Shown: positions 1 through 9,159, numbered from the stretch's first letter. The stretch: DNA of 64,000 nt from Caryophanales bacterium UBA6877 (GCA_002451465.1 DKCJ01000006.1:1-64000); one strand, 5' to 3'. A program made the numbers and translations. Notes: generated by a model not told the origin, from the letters alone.

Positions 1-111
1 AGACAAAATCTTTTTAACAGGCCATTTAGATTCTTTATATCTTAGGCAAGCAAGATATCTTGTATCAATATCAAGTGGTAAATAATTACGTTCTAATGTT
101 AAACTATACAT
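1..111 (-). CDS. Partial hypothetical protein (N-terminal 37 residues)
   Basis: An open minus-strand frame begins with ATG at 111 and runs off the left edge of the window without a stop, giving 37 codons that start MYSLTLERNY. A strong ribosome binding site (AAAGGAG) lies just upstream of the ATG, which supports a real start. The visible peptide is soluble-looking, with charged and aromatic residues and no signal peptide or membrane segment. No family can be assigned from this fragment. It is divergent from the RDD-type pair that starts at 295. Confidence 0.55.
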   Translation of the reverse strand, partial: MYSLTLERNYLPLDIDTRYLACLRYKESKWPVKKILS

Positions 112-276
112 GGCATCTCCTTTTACAATTGAATCTTCTAATTGAATTATAAATGAGATGCTTTTTTTGTTGAACAATTTTGTCTCACATCATTTGATAT
201 TAAACAAACAAAAAAATACCATTATTTTAAAAATATAAAAACACAAAAAATAAAATTATAGAGGAAAAAAACAATT

Positions 277-282
277 TATAAT
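277..282 (+). promoter_or_regulatory. -10 box of the RDD pair
   Basis: A perfect TATAAT lies 12 nt before the ATG at 295. The predicted transcript would have a 5' leader of only about 5 nt, and no Shine-Dalgarno sequence is near the start. The only GGAG-like string (GAGG at 261) is about 30 nt away. No good -35 box is visible. Confidence 0.4.
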
Positions 283-294
283 AAAATATTTAGC

Positions 295-1380
295 ATGGAA
301 GAAAAGAAAATTATTGAAGTATACCCAATATCTAAAATAAATAGAATTTTAGTTTTTTTAGGAGACATTTTTATTCATTACATTTTAAGTGTATTTATTT
401 TGCAATTTCTAGTTTTTAATATAGCTAGCAAGATAACTAACTACGATAAAAAATTAAATGACAATCTTTTGTTAATTAATAAAAGACTTGATATTTTATA
501 TGGAAATCAACTACTTTTTTTCGATAAAAAAGAAAATAAATATAATGTTGACAAAAATTTAGATACAACCTTTGATAAATTCTTATATTACTACGTGAAT
601 TATGAGAGTGATAATGTAGAACCAATAAGAAACTACTTTATTAACATCAAAAAAGATGATATTAAAACTTTAAATAACATTTATCTTAAATATGGCGAAC
701 CTTTTTTTGAGTTGAATAATAACCAGATTGTCCTAGCTAAAGATTATATAGATTACTTTTCTCCATACTTTGATAAGACAGACTTATTAAGTGAAGTTGG
801 CAAATCATATTTATCTTCATTTAGGAAAGGGGTATTTATACCATTATTTAACTATGTGATTGAGGATATTAATAAAAATGACTTAGAATATCAAAATTCA
901 TCATATAAAATAATAACCGAAGAAATTAAGAAAAATAGTTCATATACTATTATTTATAATTCAATTAATATCTCGATCTCATTTTTAATATCGTTTTTAG
1001 TGCTTTTTGTTTTAGTACCGCTCATCTTTAAGGACAAGTCAACTTTATGTGAAAAAGTCATGAAAACAAAAAGAATCAAAGTTTCTAACTATGAATACCT
1101 TAATAAAAAAGAATATATTTTTATTATTTTAAATAATTTATTTATGTCTCTTACAATATTATTTTTTGTTGGAGCAATTCTTCTAGGTTTTAAAGAAATA
1201 TTTAAATATAATATTTTAATGATTATATCTTTAATCTCTTGTCTTTATCTTTTTACTAATTTCTTAGTTTTATGCATTAACCAATATAATAAAAGTCTAA
1301 AGGAATTATCAACCGATTCAATTATGATAAGTGAAACTAATTTAAACGAAATATACGCGAGCAAAGGTTATGAAAAATAA
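295..1380 (+). CDS. RDD-like membrane protein with large extracytoplasmic insert
   Basis: 361 aa, integral membrane protein. The N-terminus resembles an RDD domain: Arg17 and Asp23 bracket the start of the first hydrophobic segment (about residues 18-42). A long polar stretch (about 43-225) follows, then three more hydrophobic segments (about 226-248, 276-298, 304-326). RDD proteins are normally about 150-200 aa without such an insert. The polar stretch after DKSTLCEKVM sits where RDD proteins carry the conserved G-K-x-x-x-G loop, but is degenerate. The stop overlaps the start of the next gene, which has the same architecture, so the two are probably co-translated and may form one complex. 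The substrate is unknown. The AT-rich start is supported by a TATAAT box but not by a ribosome binding site. Confidence 0.6.
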   Translation: MEEKKIIEVYPISKINRILVFLGDIFIHYILSVFILQFLVFNIASKITNYDKKLNDNLLLINKRLDILYGNQLLFFDKKENKYNVDKNLDTTFDKFLYYYVNYESDNVEPIRNYFINIKKDDIKTLNNIYLKYGEPFFELNNNQIVLAKDYIDYFSPYFDKTDLLSEVGKSYLSSFRKGVFIPLFNYVIEDINKNDLEYQNSSYKIITEEIKKNSSYTIIYNSINISISFLISFLVLFVLVPLIFKDKSTLCEKVMKTKRIKVSNYEYLNKKEYIFIILNNLFMSLTILFFVGAILLGFKEIFKYNILMIISLISCLYLFTNFLVLCINQYNKSLKELSTDSIMISETNLNEIYASKGYEK

Positions 1381-2347
1381 AATTGAAATAAGCTATGAAC
1401 GACCAACTATCTCACGTAGACTTTTTTCTAGAATAGTCGATTCTTTGTTATTAACTTTATTAACGTTTTTATTTTTCATATCTATTAAAGCCATATATTC
1501 AAATACACCGACTTATTTAAAAGCTTCTAAAACATTAGAAACAATTAGAATTGATAGTGGTTTATATGAATATAAAAATAATAAATTAATGAACATATCA
1601 ACAATATCTTTTCAAGATAAAAAAATGTCTTATAAGCAAAAAGAAGATTATTTATTAAATGGTTTAAATAAATTTTTTAATTACATTAAAAACTATAATG
1701 TAGACAGTTATAAAAAAGTTATTCAAGATTATGATGATTTTCGTTTATCAACTGCATTAACATATGAAAATCATCCATTATTTATTAAAGAAAATAATGA
1801 AATCGTAAAAAATGATAATTACGATATCCCATTAAAAATATACGTTGAAAACTGTTATTCATTATATATTGATACAAATTGTAACGGGTTTTTAACAACT
1901 GAAATTAAAGAATACTATGATAGTAATAAACTTATAAGCAATTTTACTTTTTATTTTAATATCCCTTTATCTATTTTCGTATCATCTATAATCATATTTT
2001 TTATCCCACCATTAATTTTTAAAAGAGGGAGAAAAACAATTGGCATGCTAATTTATCATATCGGTTTTGTAAATAAAAACTTATATAACTTGACTATAAA
2101 AGAATATATTGTTAAGTTTTTATTTTTCTATTTTTTCGAATTTTTATTATCCTTTGTCACATTTGCGATTCCATTATTAATTTCATTAACAATGATGTTA
2201 GTAACTAAAACAAAACAAAACCTAAATGAATATTTTTTAAATATAAAAGAAGTTTCAACTCAAAATTCTATCATCTATAACAATAAGTCAGAAATTATTG
2301 TTAAAAAAATGAACGAAATAGAAAATATTAATTTCAGAATGAAATAA
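1370..2347 (+). CDS. RDD family membrane protein
   Basis: 325 aa. The N-terminus has the RDD signature, SRRLFSRIVD followed by a hydrophobic helix (about 24-44), with Arg16/17, Arg21 and Asp24 in the expected places. The later string KRGRKTIGMLIYHIGFV matches the conserved RDD loop after the second helix. Between them lies a polar insert of about 150 residues (45-195), likely extracytoplasmic and much longer than usual. Two or three hydrophobic segments follow (about 196-216 and 245-275). The start overlaps the preceding gene by 11 nt with AAAGG directly upstream. RDD proteins are poorly characterised membrane proteins, some linked to ion transport, so no substrate is assigned. Paralogous in layout to its neighbour, and better conserved at the RDD motif. 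Confidence 0.7.
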   Translation: MKNKIEISYERPTISRRLFSRIVDSLLLTLLTFLFFISIKAIYSNTPTYLKASKTLETIRIDSGLYEYKNNKLMNISTISFQDKKMSYKQKEDYLLNGLNKFFNYIKNYNVDSYKKVIQDYDDFRLSTALTYENHPLFIKENNEIVKNDNYDIPLKIYVENCYSLYIDTNCNGFLTTEIKEYYDSNKLISNFTFYFNIPLSIFVSSIIIFFIPPLIFKRGRKTIGMLIYHIGFVNKNLYNLTIKEYIVKFLFFYFFEFLLSFVTFAIPLLISLTMMLVTKTKQNLNEYFLNIKEVSTQNSIIYNNKSEIIVKKMNEIENINFRMK

Positions 2348-2410
2348 ATAATTAATTAATTTTTTATTATATAAAAATTAAATTACTCCATTAAACTAAT
2401 AAGCGTTATT

Positions 2411-2791
2411 CTAGTAAAGACTATCTATATTTCTAAACTTAAGAGCATACCAAATCAACCCATTTAGATTATGTATATTAACTATTGTTAAAATGATAAC
2501 AATAACACAAACCAAAGATGTTAATATAACTGAAAATATATAAATTTTTGTGTTCAATTCACCTTTAGAACATATGCAATAAATAGCTGAATAAACAGAA
2601 ACTATGGATGCAATGAAAGTTAAACCTATTAAAAGAGAAAGCACATAAGTCATCTTTAAATAATCAATTGGATCATTTCTATAAGGATAAACATTTGCAC
2701 CTTTTTGTGATAAAAATTCAAATATAAAAACCAAAATAACTGCAACTAATGAACTAAAACTCAAAGATAAAAATCTCCTTACTTTTAACAT
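2411..2791 (-). CDS. Small integral membrane protein, function unknown
   Basis: 126 aa with three or four predicted membrane helices (about 8-26, 47-75, 83-107) and short polar links. A good ribosome binding site (AGGGAG, 6 nt before ATG) supports the start. It is convergent with the RDD pair and only 63 nt separate them. A 22-codon reading frame (2802-2867) ends immediately upstream, with its stop touching the ribosome binding site. No recognised family motif is visible. Confidence 0.6.
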   Translation of the reverse strand: MLKVRRFLSLSFSSLVAVILVFIFEFLSQKGANVYPYRNDPIDYLKMTYVLSLLIGLTFIASIVSVYSAIYCICSKGELNTKIYIFSVILTSLVCVIVIILTIVNIHNLNGLIWYALKFRNIDSLY

Positions 2792-2936
2792 ATTAACTCC
2801 CTTAGATATTTTTTAAAAAGTGAGCAACATAGTCTTTCTTGCCACATTTGCCCTCTCTAACAACCATTTTACCATCTTACCTTTAATCTGAAAATCAAAA
2901 ATCCATGGACATTACTTCCATTTTGATAGGAGTTCA

Positions 2937-2978
2937 ATTAAAATACCCCCTTCCTGTTTTGCCTAGGATATGGGGGTA
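2937..2978 (-). terminator. Rho-independent terminator after ABC permease
   Basis: On the minus strand TACCCCC (2978-2972) pairs with GGGGGTA (2950-2944), with an inner CCT/AGG pairing, and is followed by TTTT. It lies directly after the permease stop at 2992. Confidence 0.75.
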
Positions 2979-2991
2979 CACTTCAATTGCG

Positions 2992-3903
2992 CTAATTAGC
3001 TTTTTTACTTCTTTTACGTAAAATACCAATTAATACATAAACACCAATAAGTACAACTATGCTACTAATAAATATTGAATACATTGCAATTTGACTAATT
3101 TCATGATCAAAGAAAGTTATCTTACAATCCATTGATTTTTCTAATCCTTCAATAAGTTGAGAAGGTAACTTTTCGTCTTCCATTGCTCTAAATGCTCCAG
3201 CAAGAGAGTGGTTTCTTACTAATCCAGTGCCATATGTTCCAGGTAAAAAAGCAAAAACATTTTGTAATTCTTTAGAAAAAGTACTAATAGGCATATAAGC
3301 ACCACAAACAAATCCATAACCTGCAGATACAATAGTTCCAACAGCAGACATTTGACCTTGAGTACTTAAGAATGAGTTAATAATAGACGAAAAAGCTGTA
3401 CCAAACATACTTAATAATGTTACATCCAATAAAATAAGCAAAACATCAGTTACACTTAAATACCATCCAACAATAGCTATATAAATAAAACCAAGACCAG
3501 TAGATAAAAATCCTATTATTAAAGCACTAATAAGAGAGCCAAAATAATATGCTAAAGAAACAATACTCTTTTTTACTGGTGTAACGAGAATATCTTTTCT
3601 AGCTCCTGTTACTTTATCAGAAACAATAATAAAGTTAGCAGAGAAAGCAATAGTAACACAACAAACAGCGAGGAAAGAAGAAACGATTTCTCCACTAACT
3701 ACACCATCAACTAATTTAAGCACACTATCAGTCCTCATTACTTCAGGAATAGCACTCAAAACATTGTTTTTATAAATTTCTGCAAGAAATGTTGTATAAA
3801 GAACAAGTAATATAACTGGAGTAATTAAAGATGAAAAGAATAATCCTTTATCTTTAAAATATAATTTAATGTTACGTTTAGTTAAAATTAAAAATGTTTT
3901 CAT
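2992..3903 (-). CDS. ABC-2 type transporter permease
   Basis: 303 aa. The N-terminal cytoplasmic strand (LTKRNIKLYFKDK) followed by a first helix near 22-45, four more helices between about 100 and 220, and a last one near 270-293 is the classic ABC-2 permease layout of drug, antibiotic and polymer exporters. The segment at about 83-115 (SDKVTGARKDIL then Lys-rich turn) is the typical coupling-helix region. It follows the ATPase gene by 2 nt, so the two form one exporter. The large loop between helices 1 and 2 is extracellular. The substrate is not predictable from sequence. Confidence 0.85.
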   Translation of the reverse strand: MKTFLILTKRNIKLYFKDKGLFFSSLITPVILLVLYTTFLAEIYKNNVLSAIPEVMRTDSVLKLVDGVVSGEIVSSFLAVCCVTIAFSANFIIVSDKVTGARKDILVTPVKKSIVSLAYYFGSLISALIIGFLSTGLGFIYIAIVGWYLSVTDVLLILLDVTLLSMFGTAFSSIINSFLSTQGQMSAVGTIVSAGYGFVCGAYMPISTFSKELQNVFAFLPGTYGTGLVRNHSLAGAFRAMEDEKLPSQLIEGLEKSMDCKITFFDHEISQIAMYSIFISSIVVLIGVYVLIGILRKRSKKAN

Positions 3904-3905
3904 GG

Positions 3906-4814
3906 CTAATTTCCTCCAACCAATTTTTTACCAGTTACAGTCAAAAATACATCATCCATCTTCCCTTTAGTAATTTCAAAATCCACAAAAACCTTAGGAT
4001 GCGAAATCAATAAATCTCTAGCTTCTTTTGTATTTTTAACTTCAATACGGAATCCACCAGGAATAGCTTCATATTTTAAGCCTAAAGACTTTATATCTTT
4101 TTCTTTGGCTCCATAGACAGTTATAAAGTCGCCTGTATATTTATTTTTAAGTTCAATTGGAGTGCCTTCAGCAGCAATTTTTCCAGAATCTAAAATAACA
4201 ACGTAATCGGCATCGGCTGTTTCTTCCATATAATGTGTTGTAAGTAAAATGGTTAATCCTCTATTTTTACGATAATCATCTAGAACTTTCCATAAATTTT
4301 TTCTAGTTTGAGGATCAAGACCAGTTGTAGGTTCATCAAGAATTAAAATTTTAGGGCTACTAATAAGGGCTCTTGCAACATCTATTCTTCTTTTTTGACC
4401 GCCAGAAAGTTTTCTTAAAGTTCTATTCATTAAATTTTTAAATTCAAACTCTTCGGCAAGTCTATTTATAACTTCATCAGCTGCTTTACCATATATGCCA
4501 TATAATGCAGCTCTTGTATATAAATTATCTTTAATTGTTAAACTTGCATCTAATACTGAATTTTGGAAAACAACACCTATGTCTCTGCTTATTGAATTCA
4601 TATCAGTATCAATACTTTTTCCATTAATTTTTACAACACCAGAATCTTTCTTTAAAGTTCCACACATAATTGAGATTGTGGTAGATTTTCCAGCACCATT
4701 TACACCAAGAAATGCAAAAAATTCGCCAGACTTAACTTTAAAAGATAAATCATTAACAGCCTTTACTTCGCCATATGATTTATATAAATGATCAATTTCA
4801 ATAACGTTTTCCAT
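3906..4814 (-). CDS. ABC transporter ATP-binding protein (drug/export type)
   Basis: 302 aa from the ATG at 4814, chosen because AAAGGAG lies 6 nt upstream; an upstream in-frame ATG at 4841 has no such site. Walker A GVNGAGKST (37-45), Q-loop in VVFQNS, signature LSGGQ (136-140), Walker B ILILDEP (156-162) and switch His194 are all intact. The C-terminal part beyond about 215 is the accessory domain found in DrrA/YhaQ-like ATPases that partner ABC-2 permeases. It energises export through the adjacent permease. Co-transcribed with DUF6440 and DUF4177-like genes upstream. Confidence 0.9.
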   Translation of the reverse strand: MENVIEIDHLYKSYGEVKAVNDLSFKVKSGEFFAFLGVNGAGKSTTISIMCGTLKKDSGVVKINGKSIDTDMNSISRDIGVVFQNSVLDASLTIKDNLYTRAALYGIYGKAADEVINRLAEEFEFKNLMNRTLRKLSGGQKRRIDVARALISSPKILILDEPTTGLDPQTRKNLWKVLDDYRKNRGLTILLTTHYMEETADADYVVILDSGKIAAEGTPIELKNKYTGDFITVYGAKEKDIKSLGLKYEAIPGGFRIEVKNTKEARDLLISHPKVFVDFEITKGKMDDVFLTVTGKKLVGGN

Positions 4815-4851
4815 TTTCGCTCCTTTGCTTTTATAAAACAACTTAAAAAAT

Positions 4852-5064
4852 CTACTTATTGAGATTATCTACATCAGTTATAACTGGCTTTCCTTTCTTA
4901 TCAAGAAGAGGGGTAATCCCTGCACCATAAGCACTTCTAAGGACAAGATAGGTAACACCAGTCTCTTTATCAACTATTAAACTACTATCGGGTCCAAGTA
5001 AAACACTATCTTCAGTAAAAACTTGAACAAATCTTTTGTCCTTACCTTTTTTATTTTGTTTCAT
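4852..5064 (-). CDS. DUF6440 family protein
   Basis: 70 aa, soluble. The pattern of a charged start, then SLIVDKETGVTYLVL, then YGAGITPLLDKKGKPVI is the hallmark of DUF6440, a small family of unknown function common in Bacillota. It is the second gene of a likely operon (DUF4177-like, DUF6440, ABC ATPase, ABC permease), 37 nt before the ATPase start. No catalytic motif is apparent. Confidence 0.7.
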   Translation of the reverse strand: MKQNKKGKDKRFVQVFTEDSVLLGPDSSLIVDKETGVTYLVLRSAYGAGITPLLDKKGKPVITDVDNLNK

Positions 5065-5079
5065 TTTATATGTCTTTTC

Positions 5080-5253
5080 TTATTCTTTTGCTTCACTAAC
5101 ATCAAAAACCAAAATAGCTTTGGCAGATGGTGTTGTTGAAAAACTAACTAATTTCCATCCCTTATTAGCATATTCATTAGCGGTTTGTTCAACCATTTCA
5201 GCTAATTTTTGAGCAACTGGGCTATATTCTGTAACTATCGTTTTGTATTTCAT
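5080..5253 (-). CDS. Small DUF4177-like protein
   Basis: 57 aa, starting MKYKTIVTEY and ending VFDVSEAKE. The N-terminal beta strand with Tyr-Lys, a helix rich in Glu/Ala (about 17-31) and the string YANKGWKLVSFS followed by a final hydrophobic strand match the fold pattern of DUF4177 (short two-strand/helix proteins with a conserved GW-E/K-LV). AAGGAG lies 8 nt before the ATG, and a TATAAT box lies at 5281-5276. It is the first gene of the operon leading to the ABC exporter. Its function is unknown. Confidence 0.65.
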   Translation of the reverse strand: MKYKTIVTEYSPVAQKLAEMVEQTANEYANKGWKLVSFSTTPSAKAILVFDVSEAKE

Positions 5254-5275
5254 ATAAAAAAACTCCTTGTTAGAT

Positions 5276-5281
5276 ATTATA
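5276..5281 (-). promoter_or_regulatory. -10 box of the DUF4177/DUF6440/ABC operon
   Basis: Perfect TATAAT on the minus strand, 22 nt before the DUF4177-like start, with the ribosome binding site between them. The -35 region is unremarkable. Confidence 0.45.
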
Positions 5282-5343
5282 TAACTCAGGCTTAATAAAT
5301 TTATGCTTTATATTGTAATTAAATTGTAAATTCTTTTATCGAT

Positions 5344-5378
5344 AATAAAAAATAAGGTGGACAACACCCTATTTTTTA
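5344..5378 (-). terminator. Hairpin terminator after thioredoxin-like lipoprotein
   Basis: AATAGGGTG pairs with CACCTTATT (one mismatch) around a short loop, followed on the minus strand by a T-rich run. It lies 5 nt after the stop at 5383. The plus strand also ends in a T run, so it could work in both directions. Confidence 0.6.
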
Positions 5379-5382
5379 AAAA

Positions 5383-5892
5383 TTAATGATTTTTTAAATA
5401 ATTAGGACTATTAGTTGAACCATGAATATAATCTACTAATTTATTATCTTCTATAACATAAATAGCAGGCACAAAGAAAAAATACGTTTCTTTAAGAGTT
5501 GTTGGATGAGAATTAATCATTTCTTGAATAAGCTTCTCTAATACGCCCTCATCCCGATAATTATCAGGCTTTTCTTTAAAAGCTTCTCTTTGTTTTTTTC
5601 CTTCTTCATTATCTGATTCCTTAAATTCAAAAAAATATAAATTTTCTAATTTACGATTATTTTCTTTCAATGAATCTACATAATTAAATACATCTGTTTT
5701 AATTCCATCACAATAATGACAATACTTGCCAAAAGTATAAACACCATATCTTCCTTCTTTTGCGTAAAATTCATCTATGGTGATATATTGACTTTTATAA
5801 TCATCATATGTTCTAGTTTCTTCAACGTTATTATGACAACTAGCTAAACTTAATAAAAATAGAGATGATAAGGTAAAAAATTTATTCTTCAT
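5383..5892 (-). CDS. Thioredoxin-like lipoprotein with CxxC
   Basis: 169 aa. A short signal peptide ends in a lipobox (SLASC, Cys19), so the mature protein should be anchored on the outer face of the membrane. A CHYC motif (about residues 58-61) sits after a predicted beta strand (YGVYTFGKY), as in thioredoxin-fold oxidoreductases, and a later VPAIYVIED supplies the cis-Pro-like segment. It overlaps the upstream CxxC gene by 11 nt, and both follow the P-type ATPase. The pair may act as an outside and an inside thiol redox partner. That is inference, and no thioredoxin activity is proven by sequence. Confidence 0.6.
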   Translation of the reverse strand: MKNKFFTLSSLFLLSLASCHNNVEETRTYDDYKSQYITIDEFYAKEGRYGVYTFGKYCHYCDGIKTDVFNYVDSLKENNRKLENLYFFEFKESDNEEGKKQREAFKEKPDNYRDEGVLEKLIQEMINSHPTTLKETYFFFVPAIYVIEDNKLVDYIHGSTNSPNYLKNH

Positions 5893-6292
5893 ACTTTTTT
5901 AAATAACTTACGATGTTATCCTCCAAAACGATGCAATTATAAACAAAACCATTTTTGATGTGTAAAAGCATTGGAACATAGTAATAATTTATGTCTTTTA
6001 CATTTTTTGCACCAATAGAATCCTTAGAATACCTATCAATAAATGCATCTTGATCTTCACCCTTTAAATATTCGGTATTTTTAAATAAGAAAACATCTCT
6101 TTCACCAGTAAAATCAAGTAAATAAAGCTTAATATTTCGTGGTTTTTCTAAATAACGCGAAATATTAGACACAATAACTAAGCAATGTGGACAATTTGTC
6201 CAATAAACAAAAACAAAATATTCTTTCTCTGGTAATCTTAAAATATTTTTAGTTTCTATATAATTGCTTCTAAATTCTTTATAAGGTTCCAT
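5882..6292 (-). CDS. Cytoplasmic thioredoxin-like protein with CxxC
   Basis: 136 aa with no signal peptide. A hydrophobic strand (YFVFVYW) leads into TNCPHC (Cys34/Cys37), the active-site layout of thioredoxin-fold proteins. YYYVPMLLHIKNG near residue 104-116 contains the cis-Pro-like position. Its start lies 16 nt after the ATPase stop, with AAGGA in between, so it is probably translated from the ATPase transcript. It resembles the following lipoprotein in length, CxxC placement and the YY/FF-VP segment, which suggests a duplicated pair in which one copy gained a lipoprotein signal. Confidence 0.55.
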   Translation of the reverse strand: MEPYKEFRSNYIETKNILRLPEKEYFVFVYWTNCPHCLVIVSNISRYLEKPRNIKLYLLDFTGERDVFLFKNTEYLKGEDQDAFIDRYSKDSIGAKNVKDINYYYVPMLLHIKNGFVYNCIVLEDNIVSYLKKYEE

Positions 6293-6310
6293 AAACTTAT
6301 TAGTCCTTAA

Positions 6311-9139
6311 TTATTTAGCAAAACGTCTTTTCAAAAATTTAATAAAAATAACTACTTCGTGGATAAAGAGTGGCGAAATTGATAATAATAAAGTTATGAT
6401 CCACTCATTTGAACTTAAATTAGCTGTATTAAATATTGCTCTAATAACTGGAACTTCAATAACTAAAAGTTGTAAAGCAATACCAATAAAGAAAGCAATA
6501 GCCATCATATAATTCTTATTCTTAAAAATATGAACAAATGATTTATTAACATTACTCATTCCTAGCATATGGAAAAGTTCAGCAAAAGCTAATGTTGTAA
6601 AAGCCATTGTTTGAGCTTGGTGTAATACGTCAGCGTTTGTTTCATATAATGTTTTTATAGCAAAGAAATCAAATACCCCGCCATTTGGTTGAACCCATGC
6701 ACAACTAAAGTAAGCAAGTAAAACCGCCAATGTAATTGATGCACCATATCCAATTGTAATAGCAAATCCACCATGAGCAAAAACGCCTTCTTTTGGATCA
6801 CGTGGTTTTTCTTTCATATTATTTGGATCTTTAGGATCCATACCAAGAGAAATAGCAGGCAAGCTATCAGTAATTAAATTAACCCAAAGTAAGTGAATTG
6901 CAATAAATGGAGCAGGAAGGCCAATACAAACAATTAAGAACATACCCAAAACTTCGGCAATATTACTGCTTAATAAGAACAAAACGGTCTTTTTAATATT
7001 AGCGTAAATACCTCTTCCTTCTTCAACAGCTTTTTCTATACTTGCAAAATTATCATCAGTAAGTACCATATCTGCAGCACCTTTTGCAACATCAGTACCA
7101 GTAATACCCATTGCAATACCAATATCAGCAGCTTTTAAACTTGGTGCATCATTAACGCCATCTCCAGTCATTGCAACAATATTGCCATTGGACTCGAAAG
7201 CTTTAACAATACTAACTTTATTTTCTGGTGAAACACGGGCAAAAACTCTAACACTCTTACATTTGTCTTTTAATTCATCAAAAGTAAGTTTATCTATATC
7301 TTCGCCCATCATACATTCATTTTTATTTTCAGCAATTCCTAAATCTTTAGCAATCGCAAAAGCTGTATCCTTATGGTCGCCTGTAATCATAATAGTTCTA
7401 ATTCCAGCATCTTTAAATTTTAGAACAGCTGGCTTAGCTTCTGGACGAGCAGGATCAATCATTGCAACAAGACCAACAAAAATTAAGTCTTCTTCTTTAA
7501 TTTTGTCTTTATTAGTATAAGCAAGAGCAAGAACTCTTAAAGCCTTATCACTAAAATATGTATTAGCTTTGTAAATATCATCAATATCTTTTTTGGTAAT
7601 TTTTCTAACTTTACCATTATCTAATATTGAAGTTGCATATTTTAAAATACTGTCTAAAGCTCCTTTTGTATAAACAATTTTATTTTTATCGCTTAATTGA
7701 TGTTGAGTTGACATCATTTTTCTAACAGAATCGAAAGGAAGTTCATCAATTCTTGGCGTTTCCTTCTCAAGATCTTTTTTGTGCATTCCAAAATTATTTG
7801 AAAAAACAACAAGAGCAATTTCGGTAGGATCGCCATAATTTCCTTCGTCAACTGTTGCATTTGAACAAAGAGACATTCCTTTAGCTAATAATCTTAAATC
7901 TTCAGATTCATTATCTGCCTTAAAATCATCGGCTTTAAAATATTTATTATCGGTATATGCTTCAAGAACTGTCATCTTATTTTGAGTTAATGTTCCAGTT
8001 TTATCACTACAAACAACACTTACTGCTCCAAGTGTTTCAACACTAGGGAGTTTTCTAACAACGGTATTAGCTTTAACCATTCTTTGAACACCAATTGATA
8101 AAACAATTGTAACAACGGCTGCAAGACCTTCTGGAATCGCCGCAACCGCTAAAGCAATTGAAGATAATATTGCTTCAATCCAAGATTCAATATTTGAACC
8201 ATTTCCATCAACAAATATCCAAATAATATCAACAATTAAAACCAAAACAACTACAAATAAAGTAATTAAACCTAATACTTTGGATAATTTTGCAAGAACT
8301 TTTTGAAGTGGAGTTTCTTCATCGCTTTCTTCATCAATAGCTTTTGCAATTCTTCCTATCTCAGTATTCATAGCTGTATTAACAACAACGCCTTCTCCTC
8401 TACCATATGTAATAGGAGTCGACATATATACCATATTTAATCTATCGCCTATACCAACTCTTTTAGAGAATGTTACATCACTGTCTTTTAAAACAGGAAC
8501 ACTTTCACCTGTTAAACTCGATTCGTTAGCTTTTAAATTTTTTGCATCAAATAATCTTAAATCAGCACCAACTGTATCGCCTTCTTCAAGAATTACAACA
8601 TCGCCAATAACTAAATCGCTTGATTTAATCTTAACTCTTTTCGAATCTCTTATAACAGTAGATTCTGGAGAAGATAATTTCTTTAAAGCCTCAAGAGATG
8701 TTTGAGCTTTTATTTCTTGAACAGTACCAATTATGGAGTTCATAATTATGACTGCCAAAATAATAACAACATCTGGCCAATCGCCAACTTCTAAAAATGG
8801 ATTGGATATTTTAACTCCATCTACTATCCAACCAGCTTTTGCAACTGTAATGGTTTCATAAATTGATACGCAAATTGTAACAGCAATTGCAGCAAAAAGA
8901 ACAAAAATCATTGGATTGTTCATTTGCTCAAAAAATATTCTTATCCATGATTTCTTTTTCTTTTCTTCAAGTTTATTTGGACCATATTTTGCTAAACGAA
9001 TTTTTGCTTCCTCGCTAGTAAGTCCTTTTTTGAGGTCAGTTTTTAAACCTTCTTCAACTTGCTTAGAAGTTAATGTCTCATAAGCAATAACTTCTTTTGA
9101 AACGCTCTCATTATTTATATTTGAAGCAGCTTTTTTCAT
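6311..9139 (-). CDS. P-type cation ATPase (Ca2+/Mn2+ type)
   Basis: 942 aa, full length for a type II (P2A) ATPase. Actuator TGES at about 210-213, metal-site PEGL in TM4 (336-339), phosphorylation DKTGT (Asp379), nucleotide-binding TKGA near 490, hinge TGDGVNDAP, NIAEV in TM5 and WVNLITDSLP in TM6 are all present. Cation ATPase N-terminal and C-terminal domains flank them. The site residues fit Ca2+ or Mn2+ transport out of the cytoplasm. A yybP-ykoY-like element in the leader points to manganese as a physiological signal. AAAGGAG lies 8 nt before the ATG. Two thioredoxin-like genes follow in the same direction. Confidence 0.92.
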   Translation of the reverse strand: MKKAASNINNESVSKEVIAYETLTSKQVEEGLKTDLKKGLTSEEAKIRLAKYGPNKLEEKKKKSWIRIFFEQMNNPMIFVLFAAIAVTICVSIYETITVAKAGWIVDGVKISNPFLEVGDWPDVVIILAVIIMNSIIGTVQEIKAQTSLEALKKLSSPESTVIRDSKRVKIKSSDLVIGDVVILEEGDTVGADLRLFDAKNLKANESSLTGESVPVLKDSDVTFSKRVGIGDRLNMVYMSTPITYGRGEGVVVNTAMNTEIGRIAKAIDEESDEETPLQKVLAKLSKVLGLITLFVVVLVLIVDIIWIFVDGNGSNIESWIEAILSSIALAVAAIPEGLAAVVTIVLSIGVQRMVKANTVVRKLPSVETLGAVSVVCSDKTGTLTQNKMTVLEAYTDNKYFKADDFKADNESEDLRLLAKGMSLCSNATVDEGNYGDPTEIALVVFSNNFGMHKKDLEKETPRIDELPFDSVRKMMSTQHQLSDKNKIVYTKGALDSILKYATSILDNGKVRKITKKDIDDIYKANTYFSDKALRVLALAYTNKDKIKEEDLIFVGLVAMIDPARPEAKPAVLKFKDAGIRTIMITGDHKDTAFAIAKDLGIAENKNECMMGEDIDKLTFDELKDKCKSVRVFARVSPENKVSIVKAFESNGNIVAMTGDGVNDAPSLKAADIGIAMGITGTDVAKGAADMVLTDDNFASIEKAVEEGRGIYANIKKTVLFLLSSNIAEVLGMFLIVCIGLPAPFIAIHLLWVNLITDSLPAISLGMDPKDPNNMKEKPRDPKEGVFAHGGFAITIGYGASITLAVLLAYFSCAWVQPNGGVFDFFAIKTLYETNADVLHQAQTMAFTTLAFAELFHMLGMSNVNKSFVHIFKNKNYMMAIAFFIGIALQLLVIEVPVIRAIFNTANLSSNEWIITLLLSISPLFIHEVVIFIKFLKRRFAK

Positions 9140-9159
9140 ATAAAAATCTCCTTTTGATT

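Noticed and set aside
2393..2424. Similarity of the minus-strand string AGTCTTTA...GCTTATTA to a string near 44850-44876
   Set aside because: The first copy is partly inside a coding region and the match is gapped and AT-rich; it may be chance.
2802..2867. 21-codon frame (MVVREGKCGK...) whose stop touches the ribosome binding site of the 126-aa membrane protein
   Set aside because: It may be a leader peptide or a gene remnant, but it is too short and has no recognisable relative, so it is not called as a gene.
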